NCBI GenBank assembly: GCA_964611895.1
Contig: CAZTDN010000036.1
Coordinates: 1-15,787, forward strand
Direction: 5' to 3'
Length of the DNA stretch: 15,787 nt
Source of the DNA: JAIEOG01 sp964611895
GTDB taxonomy: Bacteria > Bdellovibrionota > FAC87 > UBA2466
The notes under the pieces were generated by a model. It was not told where the DNA came from. It saw nothing but the letters and a program-made list of their open reading frames with translations, and did not search any database. Positions 1 to 6,652 of this stretch are shown here, in pieces. The position numbers were made by a program, and so were the translations under genes. Numbering within the stretch: the first letter of the stretch is position 1; every line of letters begins with the position of its first letter.

Positions 1-1
1 C

Positions 2-322
2 TATGCTATGGCAGATCCCGGCCCGCGAGCAAATCTGCAGAAGTTTGAGCAGGAAATTGGGGTCCTTCTGGAGAATGCAAAGCGCCAAGGCATGGAGAAA
101 CTTAGGCTTGAGCCCCTTATTTCCAAATTGCTCCAGATCGCTGCCGGAAATGATCTGCGTATTCCCAATCGCTATGTGATGATGATCCGTAGCTGCCTGG
201 TCGCCGAGGGGCTCGCGCGTTCATTGCACCCCCAGATTTCGATTTTCAAAACCGCCACACCTATTGTGGCCAAGAGTTTGATGCGGTCTTACAATCCGCT
301 GATTTTTTTTAGACGTAGGTGA
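2..322 (+). CDS. ABC1/UbiB-family protein kinase-like protein, C-terminal end (5' partial)
   Basis: The frame is open to the left edge of the window, so this is the last ~106 codons of a longer gene. The end matches the helical C-terminus of the ABC1/AarF/UbiB atypical kinase-like family: a helix ending in LISKLLQIAAGNDLRIP, then RYVMMIRSCLVAEGLARSLHP, where 'R...EG.a..L.P' is the family signature, then a short basic tail. Family members (~500 aa) act at the membrane, typically supporting ubiquinone synthesis or lipid and quinone handling. The kinase-like motifs (KxGQ, ExD) would lie upstream, so the subgroup cannot be named. The gene ends with TGA 72 nt before an exported TPR gene on the same strand. 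Family call fairly sure; exact function unknown. Confidence 0.8.
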   Translation, partial: YAMADPGPRANLQKFEQEIGVLLENAKRQGMEKLRLEPLISKLLQIAAGNDLRIPNRYVMMIRSCLVAEGLARSLHPQISIFKTATPIVAKSLMRSYNPLIFFRRR

Positions 323-394
323 GTCTTCGCATTAGAATACGAGGTGGGGGCCTCCTATCCAAATGAACCCATCTCCAATTGAAAAGAGGTTTAG

Positions 395-2134
395 GTGAAT
401 ACCTATTCATGGTTCAGTGGTGCGCTGCGCGTGGGATTGGTTGGCTTTTTCATCCTCGCTTTGCCTGTCTTGGCAGAAAAAGCAAAAACTTCTAAAGCCA
501 GTCCTCCACCTAAAGCCGATGAGGCAAGTTTTCTGTACATGAAGGGGCGCCAACTTGTTTTGGACGGTGAGTATGAAAAGGCAACCCCTATTCTAGAAAA
601 AGCGCTGGCTGGGGATCCGGAGAACGCGTTTATCAACCACCAGTTGGGTGACCTGTATCTGCGTGCGGGTAAGGTCGAACAAGCAGAGAGCTTGGCGCGC
701 AAGGCCGTTCTCAAAGAGCCAAATAACGTCGAGTACCTGGCAACATTGGGGGGCGCTCTGGCCGCAGGGAGAAAGTTTGAAGAGGCAAAGCAGCAGTATG
801 CGCGTATTGCCGAGTTGGATCCAACCAATCCCAAGTCGCCACTGTTGATTGGAATTCTTGAGGCCGAAGGCGGAGATCTGGATGCGGGTATCCGGACGCT
901 TTCAAAAGCGATTGACGATAGCGAAGATAATTTTATGGCCTACTTTTATCGGGCCAAGATTTACCTCGAGCTTGAAAAGCTGGATAAGGCCAAAGCCGAT
1001 CTCGCCAAATGCCAGGCAATGCGCCCTAGTTTTGTTGAGGCGGGGACGGCGCTCGGACTCCTGCACGAGCGCTTGGGAGAAGAGGAAGAAGCTATTCAGG
1101 CCTATGGACAGATTCGAGGCAATGGCCGCTTCCGAAAACGTCTGGCCCAGCTCTATCTCCAACGCAGTGAGTTTGATAAGGCTCTGTCCGAGTTGTTGGA
1201 GTACGAACAAATCGAACCCGATGACTATACTTCAAAAGTAAAAGTGGGTTTGCTGTTCTTTGAACTCAAACGGTTCGACGAAGCGAAAGAGCGTTTTGGC
1301 TCCATTCTCAAAGACCATCCCGAAGCCGATAATGTCCGCTTCTATCTCGCAGCAGTACACGAAGAAGTTAAAGAGTATAGTAGTGCACTGAAACACTTTC
1401 AAAAAGTAACGAAAGACTCGAGTTTTTATAAAGAAGCCGTGTTGCATGTTGGTTTCATCTTCCGTGCTCTAGGCAAGAAAGAAGAGGGCATTGCGTTTGC
1501 CAAGAAGCAGATTAAGTCCTCACCCGATGCCGTCGAGTTCTACGATATGCTCGCTTCTTTCTTGGAGAGCAGCAAGAAGTACGCAGAAGCGATGGAGACT
1601 CTGAATCAGGGACTCAAGAGATTCCCTGCAGACGAAAAGCTCCTCTATTTTCAAGGAGCTTTGCATGAACGCATGGGCAATCGTGCTAAAGCCATTGAGA
1701 ATATGAAAACAATTCTCTCGTCGAATCCCAAAAATGCCCACGCTTTGAATTTCATCGGTTACACGTACACTGAGTCTGGAGAAAACCTAGAGGAAGCAGA
1801 AGAAAAAATTCGCCAAGCCATCGCGCTTCGTCCTGGAGATGGTTTTATCGAGGATTCTCTGGGGTGGCTGCTTTTCAAACGAGGCAAAGTGGATGAAGCG
1901 CTTGAGCATTTGGAAAAAGCCGCCAAGTTACAGCCAGAAGAGGCTATCATCCACGAGCACTTGGGCGATGTTTATTTTGAGAAGAAGCAATTTACTTTGG
2001 CTGCCCAAAGCTACCAAAATGCGAAAAAGCTCAGTTCGGGAAAAGATGCCGATCAGGTAAAAAAGATTGATTCCAAAATTGCAAAATTACCCGTGGAACT
2101 CAGGGCGCCGAGCGAAGTAAGTAAGAAAAATTAA
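395..2134 (+). CDS. Exported tetratricopeptide-repeat (TPR) protein
   Basis: A 579-aa protein starting at GTG 395, chosen because AGAGGT (385-390) sits about five bases upstream and because it gives a clean signal peptide: basic start, hydrophobic LVGFFILALPVLA, then AEKAK. From about residue 45 to 555 it is essentially continuous TPR helices, roughly 14-15 repeats. Typical units are EKATPILEKALAGDPENA and EALEHLEKAAKLQPEEA. The C-terminal block with GENLEEAEEKI, DSLGWLLFKRGK and IHEHLGDVYFE is typical of long exported TPR proteins in delta-like bacteria. TPR arrays bind protein partners; none is identifiable, so the role (envelope scaffold or assembly factor) is inferred. A Lys-rich linker follows the signal peptide and the tail is Lys-rich. 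It follows the ABC1 gene on the same strand. Its stop TAA directly abuts the stop of the convergent ZIP gene. Confidence 0.88.
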   Translation: MNTYSWFSGALRVGLVGFFILALPVLAEKAKTSKASPPPKADEASFLYMKGRQLVLDGEYEKATPILEKALAGDPENAFINHQLGDLYLRAGKVEQAESLARKAVLKEPNNVEYLATLGGALAAGRKFEEAKQQYARIAELDPTNPKSPLLIGILEAEGGDLDAGIRTLSKAIDDSEDNFMAYFYRAKIYLELEKLDKAKADLAKCQAMRPSFVEAGTALGLLHERLGEEEEAIQAYGQIRGNGRFRKRLAQLYLQRSEFDKALSELLEYEQIEPDDYTSKVKVGLLFFELKRFDEAKERFGSILKDHPEADNVRFYLAAVHEEVKEYSSALKHFQKVTKDSSFYKEAVLHVGFIFRALGKKEEGIAFAKKQIKSSPDAVEFYDMLASFLESSKKYAEAMETLNQGLKRFPADEKLLYFQGALHERMGNRAKAIENMKTILSSNPKNAHALNFIGYTYTESGENLEEAEEKIRQAIALRPGDGFIEDSLGWLLFKRGKVDEALEHLEKAAKLQPEEAIIHEHLGDVYFEKKQFTLAAQSYQNAKKLSSGKDADQVKKIDSKIAKLPVELRAPSEVSKKN

Positions 2135-2860
2135 TCACTCAAATAGCCCGCTGAGGGCACTCAGAACGATTCCAATCAAGAAGCAAACTAAGCGCGGAAT
2201 TTTTTCCTTGTTCTCTCGATGCAGCTCAGGGAGTAAGTCGCACGCACCGATATAGACAAAACTTCCCGCCGAAAGCGCTAGCAACGATCCCGTGACGCTG
2301 GGGAGGTGTTCGATCTCCAGGATGCCCAGCGACAAACCCAGGCCGATTGGGCCCGATAGAGAGACTCCCACTACGAAGAGTAGAATTTGCCGAGGACTTC
2401 GCTTTGCGAGTCGCAAAATGGAAGTCAGCGCAAAACCTGCGGGTAGTTTGTGAGAAAGTATCGCGAGCAGTATCAGGGGTGCGAGGCCGCTGATGTAGAG
2501 GGTAGAACCCAGCGCAAACCCTTCAAGCAACCCATGTACTGTTAGGCCCGCAAACGCCGCTACTCCAACAGTGTGGTAGTGGCACCCGTGCTCTTCACAC
2601 GCGTGCACCATTACAAAGCGCTCCAAAATGAGCAAGAGTACGAATCCGCCCATCAACCAGTAGCCAAACTCATTTGGCGCCAGCGCTGCGGCTTCGGGGA
2701 TCATGTGAATAAAAGCCATGCCCAGCAAAAGACCAGCTCCAAAGCTGATAGCGAGTTTCAGTTTTTTTTCGCTTTTCGCCGAGATAAACAGAGGCAGAAG
2801 CCCCCCCGCCAAAGATGCCAAGAAGATCAGCAGGGCGTACAAACCAGCTTTTAAGATCAT
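2135..2860 (-). CDS. ZIP-family divalent metal transporter
   Basis: A 241-aa integral membrane protein with about eight hydrophobic segments and the ZIP-family layout. Segment 2 has FIHMIPEA (residues 50-57). Segment 4 has VHGLLEGFALG, with H109 and E113 as the usual metal ligands. Segment 5 has SHKLPAGFAL, with H137 as a ligand. The loop before segment 4 carries a Cys/His/Glu cluster (VHACEEHGCHYH, residues 85-96), a likely metal-binding loop. The usual segment-5 glutamate (HxxPEG) is Ala141, which should change the metal site. ZIP proteins move Zn2+ and related divalent ions into the cytoplasm; the exact metal is not predictable here. The ATG overlaps the stop of the upstream M48-like gene (ATGA), so the two are co-translated. 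The 3' end abuts the TPR gene with no spacing. Confidence 0.87.
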   Translation of the reverse strand: MILKAGLYALLIFLASLAGGLLPLFISAKSEKKLKLAISFGAGLLLGMAFIHMIPEAAALAPNEFGYWLMGGFVLLLILERFVMVHACEEHGCHYHTVGVAAFAGLTVHGLLEGFALGSTLYISGLAPLILLAILSHKLPAGFALTSILRLAKRSPRQILLFVVGVSLSGPIGLGLSLGILEIEHLPSVTGSLLALSAGSFVYIGACDLLPELHRENKEKIPRLVCFLIGIVLSALSGLFE

Positions 2861-3705
2861 ATTGCGCGCTCGGGGGTTAAGAGAGTTTCTATCTGTTTCA
2901 CTCTTTGATTCAGAGCCGTTTCTGCAAAAAACGCTCGGGCTAGGGGATCAGCGGTCGGTGGGGTAGCCAAAAACAAATGCCTGCAGGAAAAAGGCGCTTG
3001 ATACGGGGCCCAGTCGGCGCGAGATTCCATTCGGCGATAAGCACCTGCGAGAAACAGCGGGTTTTGGGTAAGTTTTGCAGTTTGGGCATCAAGCAGTGAT
3101 TCGTCGCAGGATGCCTTTAAGACATAAGCCGGAAAAAGTGTGATGGGGTAGAGGATCGCCTGTCGCAAGACCCGATGGAGAATGAGCGGCTCTTCGGGGC
3201 GCCGCATAGAATTTTTTTTGGAAAGCACCGCCTTGTCTAATACTTCAAAAAACTGGCAAAGCCAGGACTCATTATAGATTTCAAAAGTCTGTGCTTTGCA
3301 CAGAACTCGACAAAGGACTGCGGCAAGCTGTCCGCGAGTGAGTTTTTCCAGCAGTCCGCGCGTTACCACCAGTCGGATGGCATGCCTCGAGAATCCAAAT
3401 GCCCCAGCATTCAACCCATTGGACTCAATGATCATCAATTGGGGGGTGGGAATGCGAAGGCGTCGGCAGTATTCTCGCACAAGCCCATGGGCGATGGGGG
3501 CTTCGGCTAGGGTTAGGGGCTTGGCTTGGAGTTTGCGCGCAATGCGTTCGGTCGCATTCCAGCGCATGCCAATAGCAAGGATCGATGCAACGAGTACACC
3601 GGCGATCAGCCCCTGCGAGCCCCAAATGAGGCCGAGGGGAACGGCCAAACATAAGACGGTAAAGGAAAAGAAGGCCAGCCAGCGCAGTAAAACCAAGATT
3701 CGCAT
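2857..3705 (-). CDS. M48/HtpX-like membrane protein with degenerate active site (predicted pseudoprotease)
   Basis: A 282-aa protein with two N-terminal membrane helices (about residues 8-27 and 30-47), then an M48 (HtpX-like) peptidase fold. The fold is visible from IPTPQLMIIESNGLNAGAFG (85-104), the RHAIRLVVTRGLLEKLTRGQLAAVL stretch (108-131), DAQTAKLTQNP (206-216), and a late TPPTADPLAR segment matching the family's C-terminal 'hPPteeRi'. In active members AVL is followed by A-HExxH; here it reads C-RVLCK (133-137), so both zinc histidines and the catalytic glutamate are gone. The third-ligand glutamate (E202) and following aspartate (D206) persist. A catalytically dead but retained paralogue is therefore likely. 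It is the first gene of a two-gene operon with the ZIP transporter (ATGA overlap), hinting at a link to metal transport. AGAAAGGG lies upstream of the ATG. Confidence 0.75.
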   Translation of the reverse strand: MRILVLLRWLAFFSFTVLCLAVPLGLIWGSQGLIAGVLVASILAIGMRWNATERIARKLQAKPLTLAEAPIAHGLVREYCRRLRIPTPQLMIIESNGLNAGAFGFSRHAIRLVVTRGLLEKLTRGQLAAVLCRVLCKAQTFEIYNESWLCQFFEVLDKAVLSKKNSMRRPEEPLILHRVLRQAILYPITLFPAYVLKASCDESLLDAQTAKLTQNPLFLAGAYRRMESRADWAPYQAPFSCRHLFLATPPTADPLARAFFAETALNQRVKQIETLLTPERAI

Positions 3706-3720
3706 TCGGGCCCTTTCTCT

Positions 3721-3750
3721 TTGACACTGGTACCCAGTTTCGGATTTTAT
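3721..3750 (+). promoter_or_regulatory. Sigma-70-type promoter for the MaoC-fold gene pair
   Basis: A perfect -35 TTGACA (3721-3726) is followed by an 18-base spacer and a -10 TTTTAT (3745-3750, 4/6). The spacer starts with the small dyad CTGGtacCCAG. The complement of 3744-3749 reads TAAAAT, a good -10 for the divergent M48-like/ZIP operon, although no convincing -35 accompanies it. This lies in the 77-base divergent intergenic region and would give a short leader to the start at 3783. Confidence 0.5.
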
Positions 3751-3782
3751 CCAAAGGGTCTAGGAAAGGCTAGTCAGAGCTC

Positions 3783-4181
3783 ATGTCGCACAAGTCATTA
3801 ATGGAGGCGCCTATCGTTTTTCGTGCGGACCCAGTCACGCACGAACATATTCAAGCCTTCGCTGGTGCCACTTCCTCGGAGCACTTTCAAGGGACACCCT
3901 TGACATTTCCGACGGTGTATCGCGCGGCAGAGTTCAAATGGATGGACCGTCTGAAAATCGACCTGCGCGGGTTGTTGCACACGGATCAAGAATATGAATA
4001 CCTCGCTCCTTTGAGAGCTGGAGACGTGCCTACGGTTTCCACACGAGTGACCGATTTTCGGGAGCGTCGTGGAATTACGCTAGTCGTTTTGGAATCCGAA
4101 GTTCGATGTGAGGAAAAACTGGTCCTGATTGCTCGCTCATCCTTTGTCGTACGGTCTTCAGACGGGGGAACGGGAGCATGA
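3783..4181 (+). CDS. MaoC-fold dehydratase subunit, FAS1-like/HadA-type (non-catalytic partner)
   Basis: A 132-aa single hot-dog domain of the MaoC N-terminal / FAS1-like dehydratase type. It begins with FRADPVTHEHIQAFAGA (13-29), has a PLTFPTVYRAAEF stretch, and has YEYLAPLRAGDVPTVSTRVTDF (72-93), where 'PLRAGD' followed by a beta strand is the family signature. It lacks the D-x-N-P-x-H hydratase motif, as expected for the substrate-shaping HadA-type subunit of a heterodimer. The next gene, overlapping by ATGA, carries that motif, so the two probably form one (R)-specific 3-hydroxyacyl-thioester dehydratase (enoyl hydratase) in fatty acid or beta-hydroxyacyl metabolism. The physiological acyl carrier is not evident. 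No strong ribosome site precedes ATG 3783; an in-frame ATG at 3801 is an alternative. Confidence 0.78.
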   Translation: MSHKSLMEAPIVFRADPVTHEHIQAFAGATSSEHFQGTPLTFPTVYRAAEFKWMDRLKIDLRGLLHTDQEYEYLAPLRAGDVPTVSTRVTDFRERRGITLVVLESEVRCEEKLVLIARSSFVVRSSDGGTGA

Positions 4182-4576
4182 GTTGGCAGGCTGGACAGGC
4201 GTTGAAGACGCTTACCAAACCACCCTTTACGGCGCAGCAGCTTAAGGACTACGCCGCCGCGTCTTATGATCACAATCCGATTCACTTAGAAGAGGGTTTT
4301 GCTCAAGAAGCTGGGTTCCCTTCGGTTATCGTGCACGGGATGCTTTCGATGGCTTTTCTCGGAGATCATTTGCAGTTCAATTTTCCCCCTGGCCAGTACC
4401 GCGTGGCCAAACTTAAAGCACGCTTTCGCAAAGTGACTTTTCCAGGCGACATCTTAAGCTGCGAGGGCAAGATCAAGCGGGTGGATCCCGACGGCTGCAT
4501 CCTGGTTACTCTGCTGACCCGAAATCAGCGGGGTGAGGTCACGACCGATGGCGAAGCAGAAGTGTATTTAAATTAG
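4178..4576 (+). CDS. MaoC-like (R)-specific hydratase/dehydratase subunit, HadB-type (catalytic)
   Basis: A 132-aa MaoC-like hot-dog protein. The hydratase-2 motif is at residues 25-46, YAAASYDHNPIHLEEGFAQE, with predicted catalytic Asp31 and His36. It is followed by GFPSVIVHGMLSMAFLGDHL (46-65), the usual 'G...viahGml.ma' helix. Family members add or remove water across (2E)-enoyl/3-hydroxyacyl thioesters. The start ATG overlaps the stop of the HadA-like gene, so stoichiometric co-translation is expected. The size equals a single hot-dog fold, consistent with a HadA/HadB-like heterodimer rather than a fused double-hot-dog enzyme. Substrate chain length, and CoA versus ACP, cannot be read from sequence. 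Confidence 0.82.
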   Translation: MSWQAGQALKTLTKPPFTAQQLKDYAAASYDHNPIHLEEGFAQEAGFPSVIVHGMLSMAFLGDHLQFNFPPGQYRVAKLKARFRKVTFPGDILSCEGKIKRVDPDGCILVTLLTRNQRGEVTTDGEAEVYLN

Positions 4577-4641
4577 ATGGTTAGAGCACACAGAGGGAGG
4601 CCTCTTTCCTTTGGGTGACGCGACGTGCTATAGGGGTCCTA

Positions 4642-4815
4642 ATGACTCGTCGAAACCATTTAGTCCTTGTCCGTTGTGGCGCTTCGGAACTAGGTCACAT
4701 TTCTAGAATGGGTCTTTGGCGCCGGTTTCCTCAAACCTCCTCTAGAAAAGTGGCTTTTTTCCTTTTTGCCAAAGCACTTTTGATCGCGACGTTGCTTTAT
4801 TTCGTTTTCGCTTAG
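4642..4815 (+). CDS. Candidate small membrane protein (57 aa)
   Basis: This short frame fills the otherwise empty interval between the MaoC gene pair and purN. ATG 4642 has a good ribosome site, AGGGG (4632-4636) five bases upstream. The frame also opens further back at GTG 4615 without such a site. The product has a basic N-terminal part (MTRRNHLVLVRCG, then MGLWRRF) and a C-terminal hydrophobic helix ending in FAKALLIATLLYFVFA. That suggests a tail-anchored or single-span inner-membrane peptide with the positive side in the cytoplasm. An internal ATG at 4708 would give a 35-aa version. No family is recognised. Its stop overlaps the purN stop on the other strand by 4 nt. Existence as a gene is moderately likely; function unknown. 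Confidence 0.4.
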   Translation: MTRRNHLVLVRCGASELGHISRMGLWRRFPQTSSRKVAFFLFAKALLIATLLYFVFA

Positions 4816-5447
4816 ATCAAACGCCAAACGGCGCGGCCGCCGTCTAGTTCCAAACGCTCGGTGCAGATGCGCTTGAGAACCTGAACGTAGGTGGCATGCT
4901 CTACCGGGAGTAGCCTGTGGATAAGGGAGTTCTCATCGTCACCGGGCAGAATATCAATTGAGCTTTGGGCCAGAATGGGCCCATCGTCGAGGCCTTCAGT
5001 CACCAAATGCACAGTGCAGCCGGTTTTGGTTACGCCCGCCTGAAGGGCTTGTCTTTGAGCATCGAGCCCGGGGAAATCCGGAAGCAGCGAAGGGTGAATG
5101 TTGAGAATTCGTCCTCGCCAGCGCTGAACAATAGGTTTTCCTAGCATCAACATATATCCCGCAAGACAGATCCAGTCGGGTTGGTAGGTCGCGATTTCTT
5201 TTTCCAGAGCGATTTCGTAGGCGGGTCTGTCCCATTTTCCGAGAGGAGTTTGAAACTTCCGTTTTCCTAGTACAGATACCGGGATTCCCAGCTCGCGTGC
5301 AGATTGCAGGACGGGGGCATCGTCCTTGTTACAAATCAAACCTACAGGGATCGCCTGGGGGATGTCTTTGTTCAGAATCGCTTTAGCCAGTGCCGAGAAG
5401 TTGCTGCCCCTGCCCGAAGCCAGAAAAAGAATGCGGTTCAGTTTCAT
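4812..5447 (-). CDS. purN: Phosphoribosylglycinamide formyltransferase (GART)
   Basis: A 211-aa enzyme that transfers the formyl group of 10-formyl-THF to GAR, the third step of purine synthesis. Visible family marks are LASGRGSNF near the N-terminus (phosphate loop), LICNKDDAP, PDWICLAGYMLMLG, and NIHPSLLPDFPG with the catalytic Asn and His. GCTVHLVTEGLDDGPILAQ follows, with the catalytic Asp in the DDGP stretch. The length is normal. I take ATG 5447 as the start because it overlaps the purM stop as ATGA; a TTG six bases earlier is possible but has no better support. It is the second gene of a purM-purN operon, translated by coupling. No intrinsic terminator is seen after it. Confidence 0.96.
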   Translation of the reverse strand: MKLNRILFLASGRGSNFSALAKAILNKDIPQAIPVGLICNKDDAPVLQSARELGIPVSVLGKRKFQTPLGKWDRPAYEIALEKEIATYQPDWICLAGYMLMLGKPIVQRWRGRILNIHPSLLPDFPGLDAQRQALQAGVTKTGCTVHLVTEGLDDGPILAQSSIDILPGDDENSLIHRLLPVEHATYVQVLKRICTERLELDGGRAVWRLI

Positions 5448-6505
5448 TCCCAAAGCACTTCGGGTTCGTTGGTCTGCGAGGCACCAGCCTCAATGATGCC
5501 GGTTTTCCAAGCAGAGATCCCTTTTTCTTGGGCGACCTGTATCAGGGTCTGCGACTGCGCTTCAGTGCACACTGCGAGCATGCCCACTCCACAATTAAAT
5601 GTGGAGAGCATTTCTGTCGTCGATATTTGCGCGGTTTCTTGGATCCAATTAAAAAGAGGGGGGAACTTCCAAGCCGTTATCCGAGCGCGCACCCCCCGGG
5701 GCAACACACGGGGTAGGTTTTCGAACAAGCCACCACCGGTAAGGTGGGCTGCTGCATGGAGCTCTCGGCTCCAGTGCTGAGAATCCCTTCCCAAGGATTT
5801 AAACAGGGGCACATAGATCGTCGTGGGTTCGAGCAAGGTTTCTTTCCACGAGCGGGTCGAAAAAGGAGTTTGGTCTTCGGGTTGCAAATTAGCGCGTTCG
5901 ACAAGTTTACGTACGAGGGAGTAGCCGTTCGAGTGCAGGCCGGAGGAAGCCAGTGCGACAAGTGTGTCCCCGACTTGCACCCGTTCCGCACCTAGAATGT
6001 TCTCGCGGTCGGCCATGCCGACACAGAAACCCGCCAAGTCAAAATCGTCTCCCGAGTAAAGTCCAGGCATCTCCGCGGTTTCTCCACCTGCCAACGAACA
6101 CTCAGAAAATTCGCAGGCTTTCTGGATGCTGTGCAAGAGAGTGGTGAGTTGTTTGCTGTCGAGTTTTCCGCAGGCGTAGTAGTCCAAAAACAGCAGTGGG
6201 TTGGCCCCTACGCAGAGCAGGTCATTTACGTTCATGGCGACTAAGTCGGCTCCCAAGCCCTCCAGAAGCCCCCAATCGGCCGCTAGTTTGGCTTTGGTTC
6301 CAACTCCATCACAACAGGTGACTAGGACGGGATCTGGGTATTTTTGAACCAAGTCTTTGAGAGAGTAGCAGGAGGCGAAAGGGCCTATACCGCTCAAGAG
6401 AGCCTTGTCTCGGGGGCGGGTTTTGAGGTGTTGGCCAAAATCTTTGAGGATATTGGCGGCCTTTTCCGGATCGACTCCCGATTGGCGGTAATTAATGCTA
6501 TTCAA
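5444..6505 (-). CDS. purM: Phosphoribosylformylglycinamidine cyclo-ligase (AIR synthetase)
   Basis: A 353-aa enzyme that closes the imidazole ring, converting FGAM and ATP to AIR in purine synthesis. Clear PurM marks are YRQSGVDPEKA at the start, CDGVGTK, LVAMNVNDLLCVGANPLLF, LAGGETAEMPGLY, LASSGLHSNGYSLVRK, LLEPTTIYV, HLTGGGLFENLPRVLP and FNCGVGM. The length fits the family. The start is TTG 6505: it is the first start codon before the conserved YRQSGVD, and AGGAGA lies eight bases upstream. The gene leads the purM-purN pair, behind a promoter in the divergent region shared with rplS. No purine riboswitch is recognisable in the short leader. Confidence 0.96.
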   Translation of the reverse strand: MNSINYRQSGVDPEKAANILKDFGQHLKTRPRDKALLSGIGPFASCYSLKDLVQKYPDPVLVTCCDGVGTKAKLAADWGLLEGLGADLVAMNVNDLLCVGANPLLFLDYYACGKLDSKQLTTLLHSIQKACEFSECSLAGGETAEMPGLYSGDDFDLAGFCVGMADRENILGAERVQVGDTLVALASSGLHSNGYSLVRKLVERANLQPEDQTPFSTRSWKETLLEPTTIYVPLFKSLGRDSQHWSRELHAAAHLTGGGLFENLPRVLPRGVRARITAWKFPPLFNWIQETAQISTTEMLSTFNCGVGMLAVCTEAQSQTLIQVAQEKGISAWKTGIIEAGASQTNEPEVLWE

Positions 6506-6543
6506 GCCTAGTGTCTCCTGGCGTGGGGGGCTTCAGGCCCGGC

Positions 6544-6571
6544 ATCTTAGCCTGGCTTGCAAAGATTTCAA
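6544..6571 (-). promoter_or_regulatory. Promoter of purM-purN
   Basis: On the minus strand TTGAAA (complement of 6566-6571, 5/6 match to the -35 consensus) is followed by 16 bases and TAAGAT (complement of 6544-6549, 4/6 match to the -10). Initiation would be expected near 6537, giving a leader of about 30 bases that contains the AGGAGA ribosome site of purM. Confidence 0.5.
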
Positions 6572-6602
6572 TCCTTTAGCGAGCCGGATTCGACGTTTTC
6601 CC

Positions 6603-6631
6603 TTGACGCCACACGCTGTGGTTTTTAGATT
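6603..6631 (+). promoter_or_regulatory. Promoter of the rplS-rnhB-yraN operon, with dyad in the spacer
   Basis: TTGACG (6603-6608, 5/6) and TAGATT (6626-6631, 4/6) are separated by the optimal 17 bases. The spacer begins with a perfect 5-bp inverted repeat, CCACAcgcTGTGG (6609-6621), which could be an operator. Transcription would start near 6638, leaving a short leader that carries the GGAG ribosome site (6643-6646) of rplS. Confidence 0.6.
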
Positions 6632-6652
6632 GTCCGCTTTACGGAGACGACC

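Noticed and set aside
403..834. Long antisense frame across the TPR gene
   Set aside because: Shadow of a strongly coding gene; no ribosome site or domain.
4592..4609. AGAGG-GAGG-CCTCT hairpin with T-rich tail after the MaoC pair, as an intrinsic terminator
   Set aside because: The stem is only five base pairs and the T-tract is broken; too weak to annotate.
5448..5453. TTG 5453 as the purN start
   Set aside because: ATG 5447 forms the classic ATGA overlap with the purM stop and gives the normal N-terminus; the TTG adds only two residues.
5304..5780. Plus-strand frames of 108-158 codons across purM/purN
   Set aside because: Antisense to two secure purine genes and without any recognisable protein pattern.
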